32,343 nt of DNA from NCBI GenBank assembly GCA_016296165.1, contig JAEDJV010000013.1:1-32343 (forward strand). The letters run 5' to 3'. Under the pieces are notes generated by a model. The model was not told where the DNA came from, searched no databases, and saw nothing but the letters and a program-made list of their open reading frames with translations. The translations under genes were made by a program, and so were the position numbers. The DNA is from Oscillospiraceae bacterium (lineage in GTDB: Bacteria; Bacillota; Clostridia; Oscillospirales; Ruminococcaceae). This document shows, in pieces, positions 18,664-25,695 of the stretch (positions are counted from its first letter, which is position 1; each line of letters starts with the position of its first letter).

Positions 18664-19422
18664 TTGAAAAAGAAGAAAAATGACGAAGAAAATACCACCG
18701 AGACTACTGATGTCAGAAGTGGTACTGATATAATAACACTACGGCGTACCGCAAAGGAAGCAAGGCGTCATAAACTTGTAATGCGTTTTCTTGGCGTGCT
18801 TGCAACGATACTTATATCTATCATAGCTGTAGCATATGCCTTTTCATATTTTTATGAAAAATTCGGCGCATATACCGTAAGAGTCAACAAATACGACATG
18901 ATAAATCAGGGTCTGACACTTTCGGAAACTCCGGAATATGAAAAATCAGTAGCTGTTTTAAACGCCGATATCCTCTATGATATGACAAATATCAGCGGAC
19001 TTGATATAGCTGACAACGTCGATAAGATAAACGGTGCACATAACGGTGAAAATTACATAGCGTACACTTTTTATCTTATAAACGCCGGTGACGATACTCT
19101 GACATACAAAGGTCAGATGAATATAGACAGCGTCAAAGGCGGCGTGGACGAGGCTATCAGAGTCGCTGTTTATAAAAACGGTGAAAAGACTGTTTACGGA
19201 AAAACCAAATCAGACGGCAGTGGCATCGAAAGTGACTGTGATTATGAGTTTGAATCCTCCACCGTGATCATGACTACCAAAACAACAGAATTTGAATCTG
19301 GTGCAAAGGACAAGTACACCGTTGTCATATGGCTTGAGGGAAATGACCCCGACTGCCTTGACAATATAGTCGGAGGAACGATAAAGATGGGAATGAATTT
19401 TGAAATAGTCGAGGATACATGA
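18664..19422 (+). CDS. TasA-like membrane/secreted protein
   Basis: A 252-residue protein: a charged cytoplasmic head of about 37 residues, one hydrophobic segment at about 38-60 ending AVAYAFSYF, then an extracytoplasmic beta-rich domain. In order it contains NYIAYTFYLINAG, EAIRVAVYKNG and VVIWLEGNDPDC, the last two matching RVAVLK and RVWLEGEDKDC in the protein at 867. This supports membership of the TasA/SipW-exported family. The start is TTG 18664 with GGAG 8 nt upstream; no better start is available. The next gene, a SipW-type peptidase, starts 52 nt later, the pairing seen in TasA systems. It may be a cleaved subunit or an uncleaved anchor, because the Trp of AWFT is missing. Confidence 0.75.
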   Translation: MKKKKNDEENTTETTDVRSGTDIITLRRTAKEARRHKLVMRFLGVLATILISIIAVAYAFSYFYEKFGAYTVRVNKYDMINQGLTLSETPEYEKSVAVLNADILYDMTNISGLDIADNVDKINGAHNGENYIAYTFYLINAGDDTLTYKGQMNIDSVKGGVDEAIRVAVYKNGEKTVYGKTKSDGSGIESDCDYEFESSTVIMTTKTTEFESGAKDKYTVVIWLEGNDPDCLDNIVGGTIKMGMNFEIVEDT

Positions 19423-19474
19423 TTATTTTAGATTTACTGTACAGAAAAAGTAAAAAAACGAAAGGGAAAACTCA

Positions 19475-20146
19475 ATGGAGAATAATCACATAGTAAAAAA
19501 AGTATTTAAATTTATCATTAATGCGGTCGCCTGGATAATACTCATATTCGCTTTGCTTATAACTATACTGGTATTTACTTCTGACAGAAACAACGGTGTG
19601 GCGAACCTGCTGGGATATATTCCGCTAACAGTCGAATCGGATTCTATGAACCCGACATTCAGCAAAAATGATCTGATAATTTCCAGAGAGATAGATGATA
19701 TAAAAAATCTGAACGAAGGAGACGTCATCACATTCTGGACGATAATCGACGGAAAGAGAGTGAAAAATACTCACCGTATTATACAGGTCAATGAACATGA
19801 CTGGAATATAAGTTATGTTACAAAGGGTGATAATAACCCAACTGAAGACACCATAGATGTTTATCCCGGGGATATCATAGGCCAGTGGACCGGTGTAAAA
19901 ATAAACCAGTTTGGCAGTGCTATGAGATTTCTGAGGACAAAAACCGGATTTTTCATATGCATACTTATACCGATGGCTCTGTTCTTCCTCTTTGAACTCT
20001 ATAAATTTATACTGGTTATAGTTGAGATACGAAGACCTGCAGCACAGGTACTCGATGAGGAAGAGATTAAACGCCGTGCCATTGAGGAATACCTGGCACA
20101 GCAGAAAAAAGAAGAAAAAACTGCAGAAGGCTCAGCCGAAAAATAG
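19475..20146 (+). CDS. sipW: SipW-type (ER-type, Ser-His) signal peptidase I
   Basis: A 223-residue S26B family signal peptidase. Membrane segments lie at about residues 12-33 and 155-180. The catalytic Ser is in SDSM (residue 57) and the general base is His in NTHRI (residue 100), which replaces the Lys of ordinary bacterial SPase I. KNDLII, EGDVITF and YVTKGDNN are the other family boxes. A charged C-terminal tail (EEIKRRAIEE...) is cytoplasmic. SipW enzymes process the TasA-class signals; the AWFT proteins here are the obvious substrates. It lies 52 nt after the TasA-like gene. A second peptidase at 24006 suggests divided substrate specificity (inference). Confidence 0.9.
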   Translation: MENNHIVKKVFKFIINAVAWIILIFALLITILVFTSDRNNGVANLLGYIPLTVESDSMNPTFSKNDLIISREIDDIKNLNEGDVITFWTIIDGKRVKNTHRIIQVNEHDWNISYVTKGDNNPTEDTIDVYPGDIIGQWTGVKINQFGSAMRFLRTKTGFFICILIPMALFFLFELYKFILVIVEIRRPAAQVLDEEEIKRRAIEEYLAQQKKEEKTAEGSAEK

Positions 20147-20153
20147 AACATAT

Positions 20154-20241
20154 TATAGTAAACGCAATAAATAAATTGCGTTTACCGGTGCCGATCTGCA
20201 CGGAGATGACGCAGTCATCGGATGTGCAAGGCAATATAAAT
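20154..20241 (+). repeat. 88-nt structured intergenic repeat, copy 2
   Basis: Base-for-base identical to 18503-18590, with the same two hairpins. It begins 8 nt after the peptidase stop and ends 24 nt before the next ATG; the ribosome site of that gene (AGGGGG) lies outside the repeat. The short upstream flank (GAACATATTATAG) also resembles that of copy 1 with a small indel. Confidence 0.9.
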
Positions 20242-20265
20242 TAAAGGGAAACAGGGGGATTACCT

Positions 20266-21858
20266 ATGGACGGATTCCTTAAGTGGTTCTTTGTGTTCAT
20301 TTCTGAGATTCTCAAAGGATTCAGATTTATATTTGACGGACTTTGGAGTGGACTTAAACACATTTTCAATATAAAAAACTACATAACTATTTTCAAGGAA
20401 CACTCACCCGGCTTTAAGACGGTTGAATGGATACTTGCCATACTGTCAATAGTAATAGTTATTGCTGTCTTCGTTATAATTGCAATGATAATTATACTTG
20501 CCTTAAGAAAATATATCAGATTCAGGCATTCGATTGTAAGCAACGAAGATATTATAGAGGAACTTGGCTCACTGCAGCGGCAGGTCATAAAGCTGACAAG
20601 AGAAAAAGATGAGATAATGGCCATGAAAGTTGCACAGATCGGACTCTCTCCGTCAGGCGGAGGAGCGCTTCCTTCACTGACAGGACCATATTCTGCGGCT
20701 GAAGGAAATGCAGAGGGTGCCGGCGCTGCTGATGGTGCTGAGATGCAGACCTCGAACGACGGTATCATTCATACAAACGACATTAGATTTTCAAAACTTA
20801 TTGAAGTTGATAACTTCTATAAAACATACCAGCAGCCAGAATACGACAATTCAATTGACCTGAAGGGATTGTGTGAAGCATACAGAAATTTTGCATGTTC
20901 CAGAATGAAGCTTTACTATGATATAAAAACCGTAAGACTGTTTATAGCCGGCATGGCATCAACAAAGCTCATTATCCTTCAGGGTATTTCCGGTACCGGT
21001 AAGACTTCCCTGCCATACTCATTCGGAAAGTTCATGTTCAAGGATACAACTATCGCTTCAGTACAGCCATCCTGGCGTGACAGGACGGAGCTTTTCGGAT
21101 ATTTTAACGAATTTACAAAAAATTTCAATGAAACTGAAGTTCTTAAAAGAATCTACTCATCATCATATAACGATGACATAAACTTTATACTGCTCGACGA
21201 AATGAACATCGCACGTGTCGAGTATTACTTCGCAGAAATGCTCTCAATACTTGAAATGCCAAATGCTGACGAATGGAAACTCGACCTTGTGCCAAACGTC
21301 TGGAGCACAGACCCGGTAAATCTTGACAAGGGAATGCTCAAGATTCCGCAGAATATCTGGTACATTGGAACTGCCAACAACGATGACTCCACATTTGCTA
21401 TTTCTGATAAGGTATATGACCGTGCCCAGCCGATAAATCTCGACTCCAAGGGCGTAGCATTTGATGCTCCTGACACACCGCCGATGAATCTCAGTTTCAG
21501 TCATCTGAACGAACTTTTTAATGATGCGTTCAAGATGAATCCGATAAGTCAGGAAACACTCAGAAAGATTCAGCTTCTCGACCTGTGGGTAATCGAAAAG
21601 CTAAGAGTTGCTTTCGGTAACCGTATCATTAAACAGATGAACCTGTTCGTACCTGTTTATGTAGCGTGCGGAGGAGAAGAACTTGATGGTGTTGACTATG
21701 TACTCGCAACAAAGATATTCAGAAAATTTGAATCTCTCAACCTCGCAATGCTGAGAGATGAACTTAAGGAGCTCTGTACATACCTTCAGAAATCATTCGG
21801 AAAAAATTCCATGAAGGAATCCATCGCATATCTCGAAAGACTCCAGAAACTCTACTAA
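20266..21858 (+). CDS. membrane-anchored McrB-like AAA+ ATPase
   Basis: A 530-residue protein. Residues 1-45 form an aromatic amphipathic stretch, about 64-90 a strong membrane span (ILAILSIVIVIAVFVII), then a short coiled coil (EELGSLQRQVIKLTREKDE) and a low-complexity Gly/Ala linker. The AAA+ module follows: Walker A GISGTGKTS near residue 240, Walker B FILLDEMNIARVEYYF near 307, and the sensor IGTANNDDSTF near 367. The LLDEMN-A-VE-YF signature is the McrB type, which in classical systems powers a McrC nuclease. Here no DNA-binding N-domain is seen and the protein is predicted to face the cytoplasm from the membrane. With the next gene it forms a McrB/DUF2357-style pair; a role in fibre export or remodelling is inference. 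Confidence 0.8.
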   Translation: MDGFLKWFFVFISEILKGFRFIFDGLWSGLKHIFNIKNYITIFKEHSPGFKTVEWILAILSIVIVIAVFVIIAMIIILALRKYIRFRHSIVSNEDIIEELGSLQRQVIKLTREKDEIMAMKVAQIGLSPSGGGALPSLTGPYSAAEGNAEGAGAADGAEMQTSNDGIIHTNDIRFSKLIEVDNFYKTYQQPEYDNSIDLKGLCEAYRNFACSRMKLYYDIKTVRLFIAGMASTKLIILQGISGTGKTSLPYSFGKFMFKDTTIASVQPSWRDRTELFGYFNEFTKNFNETEVLKRIYSSSYNDDINFILLDEMNIARVEYYFAEMLSILEMPNADEWKLDLVPNVWSTDPVNLDKGMLKIPQNIWYIGTANNDDSTFAISDKVYDRAQPINLDSKGVAFDAPDTPPMNLSFSHLNELFNDAFKMNPISQETLRKIQLLDLWVIEKLRVAFGNRIIKQMNLFVPVYVACGGEELDGVDYVLATKIFRKFESLNLAMLRDELKELCTYLQKSFGKNSMKESIAYLERLQKLY

Positions 21859-21939
21859 CAGCATAATGCACAGCAGCACAAAACAGCAGCTATACCGCTG
21901 GTTTACAGCATATCTGCTGATCGATAGGTGGGGATAAAA

Positions 21940-23973
21940 TTGAGCCAATTATATGGGGACTGGTATAAAAATTTTTCTGACATAATAAATCAGTTTGGCG
22001 GAGACGAAATGTATGACAAATTTCATATGCTGCAGACAAAGTCAAACAGCACCGTCTCCCTTAACCACAAAATGATGGAAAAAATGATCGATCTCAACTG
22101 GGTAGAAGCCATTGAAAAAGGGCTCGTCCACGTTGATAACGTCATGAGAAATCCACGTAAAACCGTCGAAAATGTCGAGGAAATAGTTCCTATCGCACTT
22201 TCAAAAAAGATAACTGTAGATTCAGTCAAGCATCTTGCGCAGCATACAGACCTCATACAGAGCGTTGACCCTGTAACAGGAAAAATAACTCCTTCCAAAG
22301 TTCTCAACGTACATAAGGAAGAGAGTATGATGACATATGAAAATAAGTTCGTTAACACTCTTATCGACAGAGTTTACATATTCATCGCCAGGAGATATGA
22401 AAAACTGAAAACGGTGTCAAGAGACGAAGAAGTCTTTGTCATGGACTACAACACCTCATTCGGCGTCTCTGAAGGACAAAAAATGAATATGTCACTCCGG
22501 ATAGAAACCGTCGACTCCCTTGAAACAAGAGGTGAAAACGGTCAGACCATGTGGGAGCGTGTTGAAAAACTAAGGAGAGTCATAGACAGTTATAAGGCAT
22601 CGCCTTTCTGCCAGCAGATGGGAAACAATTATATAAGACCGCCTGTAATGAGAACAAACGCAATAACAAAAAACGTTGATCTCAAAGCCTGTCTCATACT
22701 CTGGCAGTTTGTCGAAAGCTATGACAAAGCAGGATACGAAATAACCGTTTCAGATGCAGCACAGAAACCTGACGAAAGATATATTCAGGACCTCTGCAGT
22801 CTTACTGTCCTTAACCTCATGCTCTTCCGTTCATTTACACGCGAAAATGAAAACGGACTTGAAACTCTCAAAACAAAAAAAGGAAAAGCCACAGCACCTA
22901 AGGTACTCAAAAATCTGGACAGTTCAGTTTCTGACGAATACAATTCTGTTACTACCCCAGCAAACAGCACCGCTTCTCCACTTATGCAGCAGCTTCCGGA
23001 TGATTCAGAGGACATATTAGCAGAGATAGACAAGATAATCGTCACCGAGAGTGAATATATAGAAGAAGAAAAACGCCGTAAACTTGAAGCAGAGAGACTT
23101 GCAGAGGAAAAAAGACGGCACGAAGAGGAAGAGGAAAAACGAAGACTCGAAGAGGAAAGAAAAAAAGAAGAAGAACGCCTGCTCGCTCTTGAAAAAGCTG
23201 AACGTGAACGACGTGAGCAGGAAGAATGGGAACGCCTTGAAGCTCTGCGCATAGAACAGGATGAAAAGGAACGCCTCGAAGCTCTGTGCATAGAGCAGGA
23301 AGAAAGAAAACGTATTGAAGATCTTCGAAGAGAACAGGAAGAAAAAGAACGCCTTGAAGCTGAACGTGAAGAAATACAGCGAATAATTACTGAAGAAGCA
23401 GGCTCATCGTCATCTGAAAATGTTACACGAAAATCTGAAAATGATTCAGAACGACATGAACGTGAAAAGAGAGAGAAAGAACGTGCTGAAAAACTTAAGG
23501 CTATGCGAGCTGAAATCGAGAAGAAAAGCTTTGAGGAGATATATGCCGATTATTCCAGAATGCCTGTTTACGTAATAAGGCGAAATATCAAACGAATGAT
23601 TTCTCTGATAAGAAAAGACGGCACTTTCATCAGAGAGGGAGATACCGACCAGCCAATGCTTCCGGAGCGTATTGCTGCCGAAGCCGCTGCAAAAAAACAG
23701 CGTGAACTTGACATGGTCAGCGCCGCACAGATGAAAATACTCTACGAGAAATATTCACCTAACATCTTCCAGAAAGCAAAACACTTTGTAAAGAAGATTA
23801 CCAGAAAGAAGAAAAAAGTCTATGTTATGCCTAAGGAACCTCCGATACAGCGTACACCGCAGGAGCAGAAAGAACATGACCGTCAGATCAGAGCACTGTT
23901 CAGGGAATATCATGTAGGCATATTCACAAAAATCAAACGCGGTGTAAAAGCACTCTTCAAAAAAAGCTACTGA
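21940..23973 (+). CDS. DUF2357-like protein with charged coiled coil; partner of the McrB-like ATPase
   Basis: About 677 residues. The first 330 or so resemble the DUF2357 domain that accompanies McrB-like ATPases: RNPRKTVENV, EIVPIALSKK, SVKHLAQH and YENKFVNTLIDR occur in the expected order. In place of the C-terminal PD-(D/E)XK nuclease there is a 150-residue Glu/Arg/Lys coiled coil (about residues 365-520), including three 13-residue repeats. Then comes a conserved-looking segment (SFEEIYADYSRMPVYVIRR) and two copies of a basic amphipathic motif at the end. No membrane span. TTG 21940 is preferred because AGGTGGGG ends 6 nt before it; the in-frame GTG 21928 overlaps that site. It probably docks the ATPase to the membrane or to secretion partners (inference). 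Confidence 0.65.
   Translation: MSQLYGDWYKNFSDIINQFGGDEMYDKFHMLQTKSNSTVSLNHKMMEKMIDLNWVEAIEKGLVHVDNVMRNPRKTVENVEEIVPIALSKKITVDSVKHLAQHTDLIQSVDPVTGKITPSKVLNVHKEESMMTYENKFVNTLIDRVYIFIARRYEKLKTVSRDEEVFVMDYNTSFGVSEGQKMNMSLRIETVDSLETRGENGQTMWERVEKLRRVIDSYKASPFCQQMGNNYIRPPVMRTNAITKNVDLKACLILWQFVESYDKAGYEITVSDAAQKPDERYIQDLCSLTVLNLMLFRSFTRENENGLETLKTKKGKATAPKVLKNLDSSVSDEYNSVTTPANSTASPLMQQLPDDSEDILAEIDKIIVTESEYIEEEKRRKLEAERLAEEKRRHEEEEEKRRLEEERKKEEERLLALEKAERERREQEEWERLEALRIEQDEKERLEALCIEQEERKRIEDLRREQEEKERLEAEREEIQRIITEEAGSSSSENVTRKSENDSERHEREKREKERAEKLKAMRAEIEKKSFEEIYADYSRMPVYVIRRNIKRMISLIRKDGTFIREGDTDQPMLPERIAAEAAAKKQRELDMVSAAQMKILYEKYSPNIFQKAKHFVKKITRKKKKVYVMPKEPPIQRTPQEQKEHDRQIRALFREYHVGIFTKIKRGVKALFKKSY
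23230..23364 (+). repeat. 39-bp tandem coding repeat
   Basis: Three 39-bp units (23230-23268, 23269-23307, 23308-23346) plus a partial fourth encode 13-residue coiled-coil units: ERLEALRIEQDEK, ERLEALCIEQEER, KRIEDLRREQEEK. Copy number may vary between strains. Confidence 0.75.
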
Positions 23974-24005
23974 AAACAATCAGATTTCAGAAAGGTTCGC
24001 TTACC

Positions 24006-24704
24006 ATGAAGAAAACAAAAAACAAGGCTTATGATGTTGTTTCAAAAATATCAACAGGGATTCTGATATCTGCTCTTTTCCTTATGACAATACTTACCGC
24101 CTATGTACTTATCTGCAACTCGCAGGGCAAAACGGCCTCTCTCTTCGGGACTGTCATCATGAAGGTGATTACCGGCAGTATGGAACCGTCAATACACGAG
24201 GGAGACTATATCATCATAAAAAAAACAGATGTTTCATCTCTTAAAGAAGGTGATATAATCTGTTTTTACTCACAGGATGAAACTATTTACAACATTCCTA
24301 ATACTCACAGGATAACAGGAATAACCGATAATGGCGAATTCATCACCAAGGGAGATGCCTGTACCAGTGAGGACAGTGCAAGGGTTCCGGTTGACCGTAT
24401 AATCGGAAAGTACAGCGGAAAATCAAGGTTCCTCAGATGGATAAATTCATTTGTTTCGGTAAAAAAACTGCTCCTGATATTTACATTTCTGCCTTTACTG
24501 ACGATAACTATTTGTGAGGCAGTTACTGTTGCAAAACTTGGTATGAAATGCCTGTCCGAAAAAGAAGAACTTATTTCGCAGGAAAAGGAAAGGCTTTTCA
24601 GGGAAGCAGTGGAACGCGAAAAAAAACGTCTGGCCGAGACAGGTCTTCCTGCTGATGCCTTCAGTAGTGAGGATATTAACACTCAGCAGAAAAATGAGAA
24701 ATAA
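24006..24704 (+). CDS. second SipW-type (Ser-His) signal peptidase I
   Basis: A 232-residue S26B peptidase, a paralogue of the one at 19475. Membrane spans are at about residues 15-38 and 152-175. The catalytic Ser is in TGSMEPS (residue 58) and the His in NTHRI (residue 101); EGDIICF and FITKGDA complete the family boxes. The C-terminal tail (KEELISQEKERLFREAVEREKKRL) is a cytoplasmic coiled coil resembling the charged segment of the preceding protein, so the two could interact. ATG 24006 follows AGAAAGG. It lies 32 nt after the DUF2357-like gene, clearly in one operon. Confidence 0.9.
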   Translation: MKKTKNKAYDVVSKISTGILISALFLMTILTAYVLICNSQGKTASLFGTVIMKVITGSMEPSIHEGDYIIIKKTDVSSLKEGDIICFYSQDETIYNIPNTHRITGITDNGEFITKGDACTSEDSARVPVDRIIGKYSGKSRFLRWINSFVSVKKLLLIFTFLPLLTITICEAVTVAKLGMKCLSEKEELISQEKERLFREAVEREKKRLAETGLPADAFSSEDINTQQKNEK

Positions 24705-24713
24705 GGGATAACT

Positions 24714-25166
24714 ATGAATCAGGAAAGAATAATGAAACTGAGAATGTGGGTGGCAGTCATCGTTGCATTCGGGGCAATCGCTGCAGCTTTTATATTCGCC
24801 GGACTTTATTCCGATGAAAAAGCCAAAGTGAGACTTACTTACATAGACCGCTACGAATATAATCTGACTCAGACAGCCGATGAAATAGAAAAATATCTTG
24901 CCAGAAAAACTGATTATGATATTCACTATAACATGATAATTTCCGATATGGGAGCTGCAAGGGCTTTTGTTTTTCTGATTGATGATTATACAGAACAGCA
25001 GAAAACGATAAACGAACTTTACTACTGCTTTGTAAAGTACCCCGTTCAGATGAAAGAAAAACTTGAACAGACAGGCGCAGCGCTTACTCACATCACAGAG
25101 CATCTTGACAAAGGCTATGATGAAGTTAATGAAATAGTAAATTCTATAGAAAAACTAGGAACATGA
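24714..25166 (+). CDS. small membrane-anchored helical protein
   Basis: A 150-residue protein with one N-terminal membrane span (about residues 11-31, MWVAVIVAFGAIAAAFIFAG) followed by a mainly helical region with heptad-like spacing. No catalytic or metal-binding motif is visible. It starts 9 nt after the second peptidase, so it is translationally linked to the assembly operon. I do not recognise the family. It could be an accessory or scaffold subunit of the membrane complex. Confidence 0.65.
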   Translation: MNQERIMKLRMWVAVIVAFGAIAAAFIFAGLYSDEKAKVRLTYIDRYEYNLTQTADEIEKYLARKTDYDIHYNMIISDMGAARAFVFLIDDYTEQQKTINELYYCFVKYPVQMKEKLEQTGAALTHITEHLDKGYDEVNEIVNSIEKLGT

Positions 25167-25190
25167 TATAAATTAAAGGGGGTTAATGAT

Positions 25191-25457
25191 ATGTTCGAAA
25201 AAGAAAAATACAAAAAGGAAATTAAAAAATGTCTGGTAACCATTGAAGAAATAGAAAGAAAACGTTCGCGTTCACAGTCAGCACTTGTTCAGGCCATTCT
25301 CCTGCAGGAAGAACCTAACGAAGCAGACGTTGAGTGGTTCAACAAATACACAGGAGAAATAACCGCCTGCCGTAACCATATGAATGAAATTCAGAAAAAA
25401 CTGGACACATATATGGCGCAGAAAGAAGCCGGCAGCAAAAATAAGGATAAATCCTGA
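25191..25457 (+). CDS. small coiled-coil protein
   Basis: An 88-residue, highly charged helical protein without signal or membrane span. Two helices flank NEADVEWFNKYTGEI; the first is EKEKYKKEIKKCLVTIEEIE and the second IQKKLDTYMAQK. AAAGGGGG precedes ATG 25191, 24 nt after the previous stop. It is the last gene before the terminator at 25484. Family not recognised; a cytoplasmic adaptor for the assembly complex is possible. Confidence 0.6.
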   Translation: MFEKEKYKKEIKKCLVTIEEIERKRSRSQSALVQAILLQEEPNEADVEWFNKYTGEITACRNHMNEIQKKLDTYMAQKEAGSKNKDKS

Positions 25458-25483
25458 TACTGAAAAACCAGCACACAAAAGAA

Positions 25484-25524
25484 GGGCAGAATCAACATAT
25501 ACAGATGGTTCTGCCTCCTTTTTT
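25484..25524 (+). terminator. terminator of the export/assembly operon
   Basis: A 9-bp stem pairs GGCAGAATC (25485-25493) with GGTTCTGCC (25507-25515), followed by TCCTTTTTT. It separates the fibre machinery from the metabolic operon. Confidence 0.85.
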
Positions 25525-25631
25525 ATCCCGAAATATTTATGCAAGCATACAAAAAACAAGCCTTATAAAAGCAATTTATTATTTAGTTCATAATATATCG
25601 ATAAACACAGTATCAATATGCAAAAAATCTA

Positions 25632-25660
25632 TTGCACAATCGGTTTTATTGTGATATAAT
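25632..25660 (+). promoter_or_regulatory. promoter of the malate dehydrogenase/fumarase/Hdr operon
   Basis: TTGCAC (25632-25637) and an extended -10, TGATATAAT ending at 25660, are separated by 17 nt. No terminator is seen from here to the end of the window, so it may drive all seven metabolic genes. Confidence 0.7.
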
Positions 25661-25695
25661 GAAATAAATATGTTAAAGTAGGAGAGGTGTATTCT

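Noticed and set aside
18503..20241. A CRISPR array or composite transposon formed by the 88-nt repeats
   Set aside because: There are only two copies 1.65 kb apart with ordinary genes between them, no transposase and no cas genes.
22785..23291. A 168-codon Ser/Arg-rich reading frame on the minus strand
   Set aside because: It is the antisense of the Glu/Arg-rich coiled coil; its composition is explained by the complementary codons and it has no independent ribosome site.
20266..23973. A McrBC-type restriction system
   Set aside because: No McrC nuclease motif is visible in the partner, no DNA-binding N-domain is seen in the ATPase, the ATPase is membrane-anchored, and the neighbours are secretion genes.
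25687..25695. GTG 25687 as the dehydrogenase start
   Set aside because: It overlaps the GGAGAGG ribosome binding site of the ATG at 25696, and the Rossmann motif is correctly placed from the ATG.
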